Of a DNA stretch of 50,978 nucleotides, positions 8,507-15,026 are shown in pieces. The position numbers and the translations under genes are program-made. The notes under the pieces are model-generated. The model saw nothing but the letters and a program-made list of their open reading frames with translations. It was not told where the DNA came from and made no database searches. Source of the stretch: Anaerolineales bacterium (GTDB lineage Bacteria > Chloroflexota > Anaerolineae > Anaerolineales > Villigracilaceae); the NCBI GenBank assembly GCA_016789365.1, contig JAEURH010000010.1, positions 1 to 50,978 of the forward strand. Reading direction: 5' to 3'. Positions within the stretch are counted from its first letter, which is position 1, and each line of letters starts with the position of its first letter.

Positions 8507-8552
8507 GTGGTCTCGATACGTCGCAAAAACAAGTGCGCGACTACTCGACCAC
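8507..8552. repeat. Family B core palindrome inside the T-box leader
   Basis: The arms GTGGTC-TCGA and TCGA-CCAC enclose GTCGC and GCGAC with a loop of about 11 nt. The same TGGTCTCGATAC ... CTACTCGACCA core occurs within the larger family B elements at 14908-15020 and 50606-50742. Here it sits where a variable T-box stem III would be expected. Confidence 0.72.
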
Positions 8553-8590
8553 CAGAAGCATGAGTAAATCGGGTGGAACCGCGTGAGTAT

Positions 8591-8624
8591 AAACTCTCGT
8601 CCCGTTGTGGATGAGAGTTTTTTT
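8591..8624 (+). terminator. T-box regulated terminator
   Basis: AAACTCTCGTC pairs with GATGAGAGTTT across a short loop, followed by T-rich sequence. The 5' arm is immediately downstream of the T-box core, so the hairpin competes with the antiterminator. Confidence 0.85.
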
Positions 8625-8637
8625 ATTTGACCTCTTA

Positions 8638-8676
8638 CCCTCACCCCCAACCCCTCTCCCTAATAGGGAGAGGGGA
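8638..8676. repeat. Family D palindromic repeat upstream of thrS
   Basis: A CCCTCACCCC-type left arm, then CCCTCTCCC pairing with GGGAGAGGG. It sits between the T-box terminator and the thrS ribosome site. Related sequences lie in frame inside tlyA (14176-14215) and inside the helicase gene (30703-30742). Confidence 0.8.
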
Positions 8677-8696
8677 GTTAAAGAAAGGATATAAAA

Positions 8697-10505
8697 ATGT
8701 TAAATCAACAAGAAAAATATGAGGATTCGTATTTGTATAAAATTCGTCATTCGGCAGCGCATGTGATGGCACAAGCCGTGATGGAGATGTTCCCTGATGG
8801 CAAAGTGACAATTGGTCCACCTGTCGAAAATGGGTTTTATTATGATTTCGATTTGCCGCGCAACTTAACGCCCGAAGATTTGCAAGCGATTGAAAAAAGA
8901 ATGCGTCAGATAGTACAAGGCAAACATGAATTCAAAAAACAAGTTGTATCCGCGGATGAAGCAAAAAAGATTTTCGCGAGTCAGCCTTATAAGTTGGAAT
9001 TAATCGAAGGGCTTGAAAAAGGCGGAACGGATGAGTATGGGAATCCGCTCAAAGAAAAACCTGAGATTTCAATTTATCAGCAAGACACGTTTGTAGATTT
9101 GTGTCGTGGTCCGCATGTGGAAAGCACAAAAGAAATTAAACAAGATGCTTTCAAGTTAATGTCTATTGCGGGTGCTTATTGGCGTGGCGATGAAAACAAT
9201 AAAATGTTGCAACGCATTTATGGCACGGCTTGGGAAAATAAAAAACAGTTGGAAGAATATTTACATCAACTGGAAGAAGCCAAGAAACGCGACCATCGCA
9301 AGATTGGTAAAGATTTAGAAATCTTTATCTTTGATGATGAAGTGGGACCTGGCTTGCCATTATGGTTGCCGAATGGCGGCATCATGATTGAAGAGTTGGA
9401 AAAACTTGCCAAAGAAATGGAAGAAGAAGCAGGTTATCTTCGTGTGCGCACACCAAACTTAACGAAAGAAGATTTATTCATTCGTTCTGGTCACTTGCCA
9501 TATTATGCCGAGAGTATGTATCCGCCAATGGAATTGGAAGGCGTGAAGTATTACGTCAAGCCGATGAACTGTCCGATGCATCATAAGATTTTTGGTGCGA
9601 AAGGTCGTTCGTATCGAGATTTACCAATCCGCCTCGCTGAGTACGGAACATGTTACCGTTACGAAAAATCTGGTGAACTCTTCGGCTTGATGCGCGTACG
9701 CTCGTTGCAGATGAATGATGCCCACTTGTATGTTACAGAAGAACAATTTGAACAAGAGTTTATGGGCGTGATTGATTTGTATTACAAATATTTCAAATTG
9801 TTTGATATTGAAAAATATGTGATGCGATTAAGTTTACATAGCAAAGCAGGTTTAGGAAAAAAATATGTAGATAATGTTCGCCTTTGGGAAAAGACGGAAG
9901 ATATGGTTCGTCGCGCCATGACAAATGGAAATGTTCCATTTGTGGAAGTAGAAGATGAAGCCGCGTTTTATGGTCCGAAAATTGATGTGCAAATTTGGAG
10001 TGTGATTGGGCGTGAGTTTTCTCTGGCTACGAATCAAGTGGACTTTGCTGTGCCTGAACGTTTTGATTTGAAATTTACGAACAAAGATGGTCAGGATGAA
10101 GTTCCGATTTGTATTCATCGCGCGCCGCTTTCTACGCACGAACGATTCGTTGGATTTTTACTTGAGCATTATGCTGGCAACTTGCCTGTGTGGCTTTCAC
10201 CCGAACAAGTGCGCGTGATTTCGATTACGGATTCACAAAATGAATATGCTGAAAAAATTTCAAAGCAACTTCGTGAGCATGGTATCCGCGCTCATGCTGA
10301 TTTATCTTCTCAACGGATGAACGCAAAAATTCGTCAGGCACAATTGATGAAAGTGCCATACATGATTGTGGTTGGCGATAATGAAATGCAAGCAGAGCAA
10401 GTTTCTCTGCGTGTGCGAGATGGACGTCAAGAAAATAATATTTCGCTCAGCGAGTTTATTGCTAGAGCGAAAGATAGGATTGATAGAAGAGCGAAAGAGT
10501 TGTAG
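8697..10505 (+). CDS. thrS: Threonine--tRNA ligase
   Basis: 602 residues. It charges tRNA-Thr with threonine in an ATP-dependent reaction. The protein starts directly at the editing domain (HSAAHVMAQAV, with DLCRGPH later) and lacks the N-terminal TGS domain of longer ThrRS such as the 642-residue E. coli enzyme. Then come the class II catalytic core, with MNCPMHHKIF and the zinc-ligand cysteine in that region, RLAEYGTCYRYEKSGELFGLMRVR (motif 2), and a C-terminal anticodon-binding domain. AAAGGA precedes the ATG. Expression is under a T-box, so it should respond to uncharged tRNA-Thr. TGS loss is known in some ThrRS lineages and need not impair charging. Confidence 0.97.
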   Translation: MLNQQEKYEDSYLYKIRHSAAHVMAQAVMEMFPDGKVTIGPPVENGFYYDFDLPRNLTPEDLQAIEKRMRQIVQGKHEFKKQVVSADEAKKIFASQPYKLELIEGLEKGGTDEYGNPLKEKPEISIYQQDTFVDLCRGPHVESTKEIKQDAFKLMSIAGAYWRGDENNKMLQRIYGTAWENKKQLEEYLHQLEEAKKRDHRKIGKDLEIFIFDDEVGPGLPLWLPNGGIMIEELEKLAKEMEEEAGYLRVRTPNLTKEDLFIRSGHLPYYAESMYPPMELEGVKYYVKPMNCPMHHKIFGAKGRSYRDLPIRLAEYGTCYRYEKSGELFGLMRVRSLQMNDAHLYVTEEQFEQEFMGVIDLYYKYFKLFDIEKYVMRLSLHSKAGLGKKYVDNVRLWEKTEDMVRRAMTNGNVPFVEVEDEAAFYGPKIDVQIWSVIGREFSLATNQVDFAVPERFDLKFTNKDGQDEVPICIHRAPLSTHERFVGFLLEHYAGNLPVWLSPEQVRVISITDSQNEYAEKISKQLREHGIRAHADLSSQRMNAKIRQAQLMKVPYMIVVGDNEMQAEQVSLRVRDGRQENNISLSEFIARAKDRIDRRAKEL

Positions 10506-10536
10506 AGAATAGAGAATTAGAGATTAGAGAATTAGT

Positions 10537-10575
10537 AAAAACTCTCCTAGAGATTATTTTCTGGGAGAGTTTTTG
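10537..10575 (+). terminator. thrS terminator
   Basis: AAAACTCTCC pairs with GGGAGAGTTTT across an AT-rich loop, followed by TTTTGTT. It lies 30 bp after the thrS stop, following a short TAGAGAATTAGAGA tandem stretch. Confidence 0.85.
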
Positions 10576-10620
10576 TTATTAATAGCTGGACGCTGATAAA
10601 CGCAGAGTAACGCTGTTTTT

Positions 10621-11691
10621 TTATGGATTAATTGTAAATTCCCATGGACCTTGATAAGCATAACCTAAGACTTCAATAAATTTTTTATAGGCTTCTTCTT
10701 CGGTCACACCAGCGGGAAGTTTGTTATAAACTGGACCTGAACCGCCTCCGCCATTGCCGTAATCAAATACTTGCCAGTCCATGTCAATACCTTGTTGTAA
10801 AAGTTTTTCGCGTGCAACTGCAAGTTCATCTTCTGGGATTGCTTCGGGCATGGATTGTTCAAGATTTAGAATATTCAACTCAATAGATTTTGGATTTTCA
10901 CTTCCAATCGGGGAGCCAAGTTTTACGCACCTCCCTTTTTCAATAGGGGGTGACCAGTTGGGTTCAATGCTTTTACCTGTATCCCCGTATTCAGAATCAA
11001 ATAGCAAAGTATATGTTCCAAGTGGGGCTGTTTGTGAATCAACAATAAATTCTGAACCACCTATCATCCAATCGGCATTGCTGGGCTTGTTGTAACATAA
11101 ATACATTTGTGTAAATGCAGGCGAGATAACTATCTTTTCAAGAAACATATCAATTTTGTTTACACTGATTGTTTGATTCGGATTAAGTGTCAAAACAGGT
11201 TTAAGTGGAAGGCTTGCTTCAAACTTAAACATAACTGTTTCAGGTAATAAATTTTGTACCTCTGTTGAAAACGGGTAAACGCTTATTTCTAAAACACCTT
11301 CAAAACGTTGTGTTTCTAAAGGGTTCTCTAAATAAACATCAACCAAATATAAAGAGAGGTCTTTTGCATCAGCCTGAAATCCATAGCCTGCATTGATGAA
11401 TTGATTTGAATTATCTTTTATTGTGATGCTATCTGGAAAGTACGACTCTGCACTACCTATAATTCGCACTGCAAACAGCAAACGCAAACCATCGGCATAA
11501 TACGATTCAAGATCTGCTGTGATTCCGTTCACAGTTTGAGGCGGCAAGTCAAGTTCAATTAATGGCGGAAGATAATTCTGAGAAGAATTATCAACTTGCG
11601 GCGCAGATTTTCCGAGCGAATATCCACCAATACTCGCAACAATTAAAAGCAGAAGAACAGAAATTTGTATGACGAAATTTTTATGTTTCAT
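10621..11691 (-). CDS. Membrane-anchored protein of unknown function (possible DUF4179/DUF5643-like ectodomain)
   Basis: 356 residues from the ATG at 11691, which has AAAGGAG 6 nt upstream; an earlier in-frame ATG lacks such a site. There is one N-terminal membrane helix (about residues 7-27), then a beta-rich extracytoplasmic region. The segment around ISVNKIDMFLEKIVISPAFTQMYLCY resembles the ectodomains seen in DUF4179/DUF5643 proteins, often linked to ECF-sigma or anti-sigma systems; this is only a resemblance. A Gly-rich linker (GNGGGGSG) precedes the last 40 residues. No sigma factor gene is adjacent. The gene is monocistronic by spacing. Confidence 0.72.
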   Translation of the reverse strand: MKHKNFVIQISVLLLLIVASIGGYSLGKSAPQVDNSSQNYLPPLIELDLPPQTVNGITADLESYYADGLRLLFAVRIIGSAESYFPDSITIKDNSNQFINAGYGFQADAKDLSLYLVDVYLENPLETQRFEGVLEISVYPFSTEVQNLLPETVMFKFEASLPLKPVLTLNPNQTISVNKIDMFLEKIVISPAFTQMYLCYNKPSNADWMIGGSEFIVDSQTAPLGTYTLLFDSEYGDTGKSIEPNWSPPIEKGRCVKLGSPIGSENPKSIELNILNLEQSMPEAIPEDELAVAREKLLQQGIDMDWQVFDYGNGGGGSGPVYNKLPAGVTEEEAYKKFIEVLGYAYQGPWEFTINP

Positions 11692-11790
11692 GCCAATCTC
11701 CTTTACCCGCATACTACAACACCAAAATTAAATTTAGCCCACGCCTGATTAACGATTTTCCTACGAATAGATTAGAAAAGATTTAAGCAA

Positions 11791-11845
11791 ACGTCCCGCA
11801 GGTTGGATTAAATGAATTAATGACTACACTAAAACCTGCGGGACG
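11791..11845. repeat. Family A 55-bp palindromic repeat, copy 1
   Basis: Terminal arms ACGTCCCGCAGGTT and AACCTGCGGGACG flank an AT-rich centre. It lies just after the mevalonate kinase stop (on the minus strand), where it may also act as a transcript-end structure. Other copies are at 21953-22007, 22960-23014 and 38856-38910, each about 55 bp. Confidence 0.85.
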
Positions 11846-11852
11846 ATGTGTA

Positions 11853-12779
11853 TTATTTAATCTCTGTAATGATTGTATTCTTTGCGCCTGCTTTGATTAA
11901 AGACTCCGCTACTTGATTCGCCTCGGCTTGATTTACCAACGCAATCATGTTTCCGCCTCTGCCTCCACCACTGAGTTTTGCTCCGAGTGCACCAGCATCT
12001 CGTGCAGATAAAACTAATTTATCTAATTCTGGTGAAGAGACAGTCAATTGTTGTAACAAGCTGTGATTGTGATCCATTAAGTCACCGAGCATTTCAGGTT
12101 GTCCGCTTTCAATCGAGCGGCGGGCAATTAAAGAAATCTGACCAATTTCGTCGAAGATAGATTCATATTTATTTTTATCTTTTTCCCACAATTTGCGAAC
12201 ATCTCCCACTGATTCTTTTGTCGGTGCGGGAATGCCTGTATCCGCAATCACGATTGTAAAAGGTTTACCCACTGTAAATGTTTCTATGGGTTGACCTTTA
12301 ATAAAGTAAACAGGTTTATTAAAGGTAATGACTGTATTGTCAATGCCAGAAGGTGTGCCGTGATGAAGTTTTTCGCTTTCAAAAACCATTTCGTTGATTT
12401 GATTATCTGTTAATGAAAGAGAGAAGAAAGAAGAAAGAGCGCAAATCAATGCAACGGATACTGCGGCACCGGAGCCAAGCCCCGATGCAACTGGAATAGT
12501 AGATGAAATATTAATTTGTATGTTTGGTGAAGAAGGGGATTCATCAAGCAAAGATAAAACTTTCAGAATAACAGAACCAATTGCATGGTCAGATTGAAGC
12601 GAATTAAGTTCAGCGTGCAAATCAATGATGGGGGCGTGAATCCAGATGCCAGCAGAATCTGAATCTAAAATTTCAACATCCACTTGCACTTGATTAACGG
12701 GAACTGCAAGCGCAGGTCTGTTGTAAACAACGGCGTGTTCACCAAATAAAATTATTTTGCCAGGCGCGGATGATTTCAC
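11853..12779 (-). CDS. mvk: Mevalonate kinase
   Basis: 308 residues, GHMP kinase superfamily. It phosphorylates mevalonate to 5-phosphomevalonate in the mevalonate route to isoprenoids, which Chloroflexota are known to use in place of, or alongside, MEP. Visible signatures are SAPGKIILFGEHAVVY near the N-terminus, the phosphate-binding IPVASGLGSGAAVSVAL, the HGTPSGIDNT catalytic-Asp region, and C-terminal GAKLSGGGRGGNMIAL. The GTG at 12779 is chosen because its GTGA overlaps the stop of the upstream prenyltransferase, a coupling arrangement; upstream in-frame codons lie inside that gene. No other mevalonate-pathway gene is in the window. Confidence 0.93.
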   Translation of the reverse strand: MKSSAPGKIILFGEHAVVYNRPALAVPVNQVQVDVEILDSDSAGIWIHAPIIDLHAELNSLQSDHAIGSVILKVLSLLDESPSSPNIQINISSTIPVASGLGSGAAVSVALICALSSFFSLSLTDNQINEMVFESEKLHHGTPSGIDNTVITFNKPVYFIKGQPIETFTVGKPFTIVIADTGIPAPTKESVGDVRKLWEKDKNKYESIFDEIGQISLIARRSIESGQPEMLGDLMDHNHSLLQQLTVSSPELDKLVLSARDAGALGAKLSGGGRGGNMIALVNQAEANQVAESLIKAGAKNTIITEIK

Positions 12780-13645
12780 GATAGATAAAAAACAGCAAGA
12801 ACTGCTATGCCCCAAAGAATCATCGAGGCTTGAAATGGACGGTCTGATAACAAAACTTCTTCAGGTGTGCCGCCTGCATGTTCAACTTGAATGAGATAAA
12901 GATAACGAAAAATGGAATACACCACAAATGGAATGGTTAACATCATGCTATGATTTTCTGGAAGGTTTGGTGCGGAAAATGTATAAAGTGAATACGCAAC
13001 AATGGTTGTGCCTGAAACAATCATAATGTATTGGTCAAGCAATGGAAGTGTGTAACCATCTAACACTTTTCTATGCGAGCCTGCGCCATGTGCCAGCAAC
13101 GCAAGTTCGGCGCGGCGTTTACCAAAACCAAGAAATAATGAAAGCAAAGTCATTAACACATATAACCACGGCGAAAATCTTTCTACTTGAATCAATGTTA
13201 CGCCTGCGTGAACACGCAAGACAAAACCTGCGGCAATAATCAATACATCAAGAATAGGAATGTGTTTTAGCCAAAGAGAATATGCCACATTCAAAATAAA
13301 ATAGCCAAGCACTACTGCCATAAATTCAAGGTCAAGAAAATAAGAAGCAATGCTAACGCCAATAACGAGTGCGATTAAAAAAATCCATGCAAAATTAATC
13401 GGCAATTTGCCAGAAGGAATCGGTCGCTTTTTCTTTTCAGGGTGTTTGCGGTCGGCTTCAACATCTACAATGTCATTCAAAATATAAACGCAAGAAGAAA
13501 TTAAACAAAATAAAGCAAAGCCCGCCAACGTTCTTGAAAATGATTCGATGACAAACAGTTGTTTGTCAAAGACAAGTGCGGCGAAAATAAAGATATTTTT
13601 CGTCCATTGGCGTGGACGCATGGTTTTGATTAAAGCGGAAAGCAT
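12776..13645 (-). CDS. UbiA-family prenyltransferase (polyprenyl-phosphate phosphoribosyltransferase-like)
   Basis: 289 residues, an integral membrane protein with about nine hydrophobic segments. The Asp-rich motif NDIVDVEADRKHPEKKKRPIPSG (about 57-79) binds Mg-prenyl diphosphate. The start MLSALIKTMRPRQWTKNIFIFAAL closely resembles decaprenyl-phosphate phosphoribosyltransferase (DPPR synthase) homologues, which transfer phosphoribose to a lipid carrier; other UbiA enzymes attach prenyl chains to quinones or ethers. The exact acceptor cannot be read from sequence. The gene is co-transcribed with mevalonate kinase (4-nt overlap), placing isoprenoid synthesis and prenyl-lipid use in one operon. 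A TAAAAT box lies 6 nt before the ATG, suggesting a leaderless transcript. Confidence 0.9.
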   Translation of the reverse strand: MLSALIKTMRPRQWTKNIFIFAALVFDKQLFVIESFSRTLAGFALFCLISSCVYILNDIVDVEADRKHPEKKKRPIPSGKLPINFAWIFLIALVIGVSIASYFLDLEFMAVVLGYFILNVAYSLWLKHIPILDVLIIAAGFVLRVHAGVTLIQVERFSPWLYVLMTLLSLFLGFGKRRAELALLAHGAGSHRKVLDGYTLPLLDQYIMIVSGTTIVAYSLYTFSAPNLPENHSMMLTIPFVVYSIFRYLYLIQVEHAGGTPEEVLLSDRPFQASMILWGIAVLAVFYLS

Positions 13646-13674
13646 GGGAATATTTTACCTGATACAATATTTTT

Positions 13675-14496
13675 ATGCCCAAAGTTCGTTTGGATGTTTT
13701 GCTAGTAGAAAAAGGATTAGCCGACTCGCGCGCAAAAGCCCAAGCCTTGATTATGGCTGGACAAGTGCGAGTCGCGCATCAGGTCGTGCTCAAGCCTGCT
13801 ACTGCTATTCAACCTGATTCTTTGCTGACAGTTGATATGGGTCCGCGTTATGTTTCGCGTGGTGGTGAAAAATTAGAAGGCGCGTTAACTTCTTTTGCAA
13901 TTGATGTAAAAGATTTTATTTGCGTTGATGTGGGTTCATCTACTGGCGGATTTACAGATTGTCTGCTTCAACATGGTGCTAAAAAAGTCTATGCCATTGA
14001 TGTAGGCAAAGGCATTTTGCATTGGAAACTGAGGAATAATTCACGTGTCGTTGTGATGGAAGAAACCAATGCCCGCTTTGTAGAATCGTTACCTGAGCCG
14101 ATTGATTTTGTCACAGTGGATGCTTCGTTTATTTCATTGAAGGTTTTGTTGCCTGTTATTAAGAAGTGGTTTATTCCCTCACCCCTAACCCCTCTCCAAA
14201 AAACGGGAGAGGGGAACATTGTTGCTTTAATCAAACCCCAATTTGAGGCAGGGAGAAGAGACGTTTCTAAAGGTGATGGCGTGATTCGCAATCCAGAAAT
14301 CCATAAACAAGTTTTGAAAGATGTGTTATCTTTTGCGCAGAGCGAAGGTTTTGGCATGAAAGGCTTAGTAAAATCTTCTTTGTTGGGTCCAAAAGGCAAT
14401 GTAGAATTTTTACTTTGGATGGATTTGAAACCAAATGATGTTTTAGTTGAAGAAATGGTTAATCAGGTAATGGAAAATGAATTGCCCAAAATGTAA
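13675..14496 (+). CDS. tlyA: TlyA-family rRNA 2'-O-methyltransferase
   Basis: 273 residues. The N-terminal S4 RNA-binding domain (RLDVLLVEKGLADSRAKAQALI, 5-26) is followed by an FtsJ-type SAM methyltransferase domain (VDVGSSTGGFTDCLLQ, 84-99; DFVTVDASFISL; VALIKPQFE). TlyA enzymes 2'-O-methylate 16S and/or 23S rRNA, and loss of TlyA gives capreomycin resistance in some bacteria. Residues 168-180 (PSPLTPLQKTGEG) are encoded by a family D palindrome in frame, in the loop before the KPQFE strand. The gene diverges from ubiA across only 29 bp; a TACAAT box lies 6 nt before the ATG and no Shine-Dalgarno is visible, so a leaderless mRNA is likely. It overlaps the next gene by 20 nt. Confidence 0.93.
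   Translation: MPKVRLDVLLVEKGLADSRAKAQALIMAGQVRVAHQVVLKPATAIQPDSLLTVDMGPRYVSRGGEKLEGALTSFAIDVKDFICVDVGSSTGGFTDCLLQHGAKKVYAIDVGKGILHWKLRNNSRVVVMEETNARFVESLPEPIDFVTVDASFISLKVLLPVIKKWFIPSPLTPLQKTGEGNIVALIKPQFEAGRRDVSKGDGVIRNPEIHKQVLKDVLSFAQSEGFGMKGLVKSSLLGPKGNVEFLLWMDLKPNDVLVEEMVNQVMENELPKM
14176..14215. repeat. Family D palindrome inside tlyA
   Basis: CCCTCACCCCTAACCCCTCTCC pairs partly with GGGAGAGGGG across an AAAAAAC loop. It is translated in frame without a stop as about 13 residues. The intergenic copy at 8638-8676 has nearly the same arms. Confidence 0.85.
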
Positions 14497-14896
14497 TGCG
14501 GAATTAGTTCAAAAATCATATAAAGGGATGTTTGATGTAGAAGTGTGTCCGCAGTGTCAGGGCATGTGGTTAGATTTACATGAATTGGATAAGTTGGAAG
14601 ATGTGGTTTTCAATATAGATGAACGTAAAGGTTCTTTAATTCATTATCAAACCAAAACGACTTTTCCTTGCCCACATTGTGGAAAGCCGTTAGATGAATT
14701 TCAATATCGGTTGTATGATTTGAAATTAGATGCTTGCACAGAACATAATCATGGCTTTTGGCTAGATGCTGGCGAAGATGAACGGGTGATAGAAGCCATG
14801 AAACATCGGGCGCATGACATTAAAAGAAAAATCAATGCTGAAAGTGAATGGAAAAAGATTCTAAAAAATATGCACTCGTTTTTGGATAAAAAATAA
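14477..14896 (+). CDS. TFIIB-type zinc-ribbon protein
   Basis: 139 residues. Two Cys-based ribbons are visible: CPKC with CPQCQGMWLD at the N-terminus and CPHC followed by C-x-EHNHGFWLDAGE in the middle. The pattern C-x2-C ... C-x2-C-GMWLD-xEL is typical of the zf-TFIIB domain of small bacterial proteins (COG3809 type). The function of these is not established; nucleic acid or protein binding is inferred. The ATG lies inside the end of tlyA (20-nt overlap), so the two are translationally coupled. A Lys-rich C-terminal helix completes the protein. Confidence 0.82.
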   Translation: MNCPKCNAELVQKSYKGMFDVEVCPQCQGMWLDLHELDKLEDVVFNIDERKGSLIHYQTKTTFPCPHCGKPLDEFQYRLYDLKLDACTEHNHGFWLDAGEDERVIEAMKHRAHDIKRKINAESEWKKILKNMHSFLDKK

Positions 14897-14907
14897 AACT
14901 CAGTTTT

Positions 14908-15020
14908 CGTCATTGCGAGCGAAGCGAAGCAATCTTATAAATGGTGAGGAAGATTATGGTCTCGATACACCTTCAGCAAAAAACGCCTCAGGCTACTCGA
15001 CCAACAGGCTCGCAATGACG
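14908..15020. repeat. Family B long palindromic repeat, copy 1
   Basis: The ends CGTCATTGCGAGC and GCTCGCAATGACG are perfect inverted repeats. Nested inside are GAAGCGAAGCAATCT and the TGGTCTCGATAC/CTACTCGACCA core. It lies between convergent genes (zinc-ribbon protein and P-type ATPase) and ends 7 bp from the ATPase stop. Confidence 0.85.
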
Positions 15021-15026
15021 ATTTTG

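Larger units (their letters stand above)
8337..8625 (+). promoter_or_regulatory. T-box riboswitch leader of thrS, with candidate promoter
   Basis: The T-box core GGGTGGAACCGCG (8571-8583) is unmistakable: UGGNACCGCG pairs with the free CCA end of uncharged tRNA. It is followed by a terminator hairpin (8591-8624) ahead of thrS. Upstream is a structured region with an ACC triplet at 8421-8423, followed by A, that is a good candidate specifier codon for threonine. By the known mechanism, uncharged tRNA-Thr would stabilise the antiterminator and raise thrS expression. TTGACC (8337-8342) and TATTCT (8362-8367), with a 19-bp spacer, are a possible promoter. A family B palindrome occupies 8507-8552, between the stem I region and the antiterminator. 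Only the core and terminator are certain; stem I was not folded computationally. Confidence 0.88.

Noticed and set aside
13989-14399. Open frame antisense to tlyA
   Set aside because: Shadow of a conserved methyltransferase; no motif.
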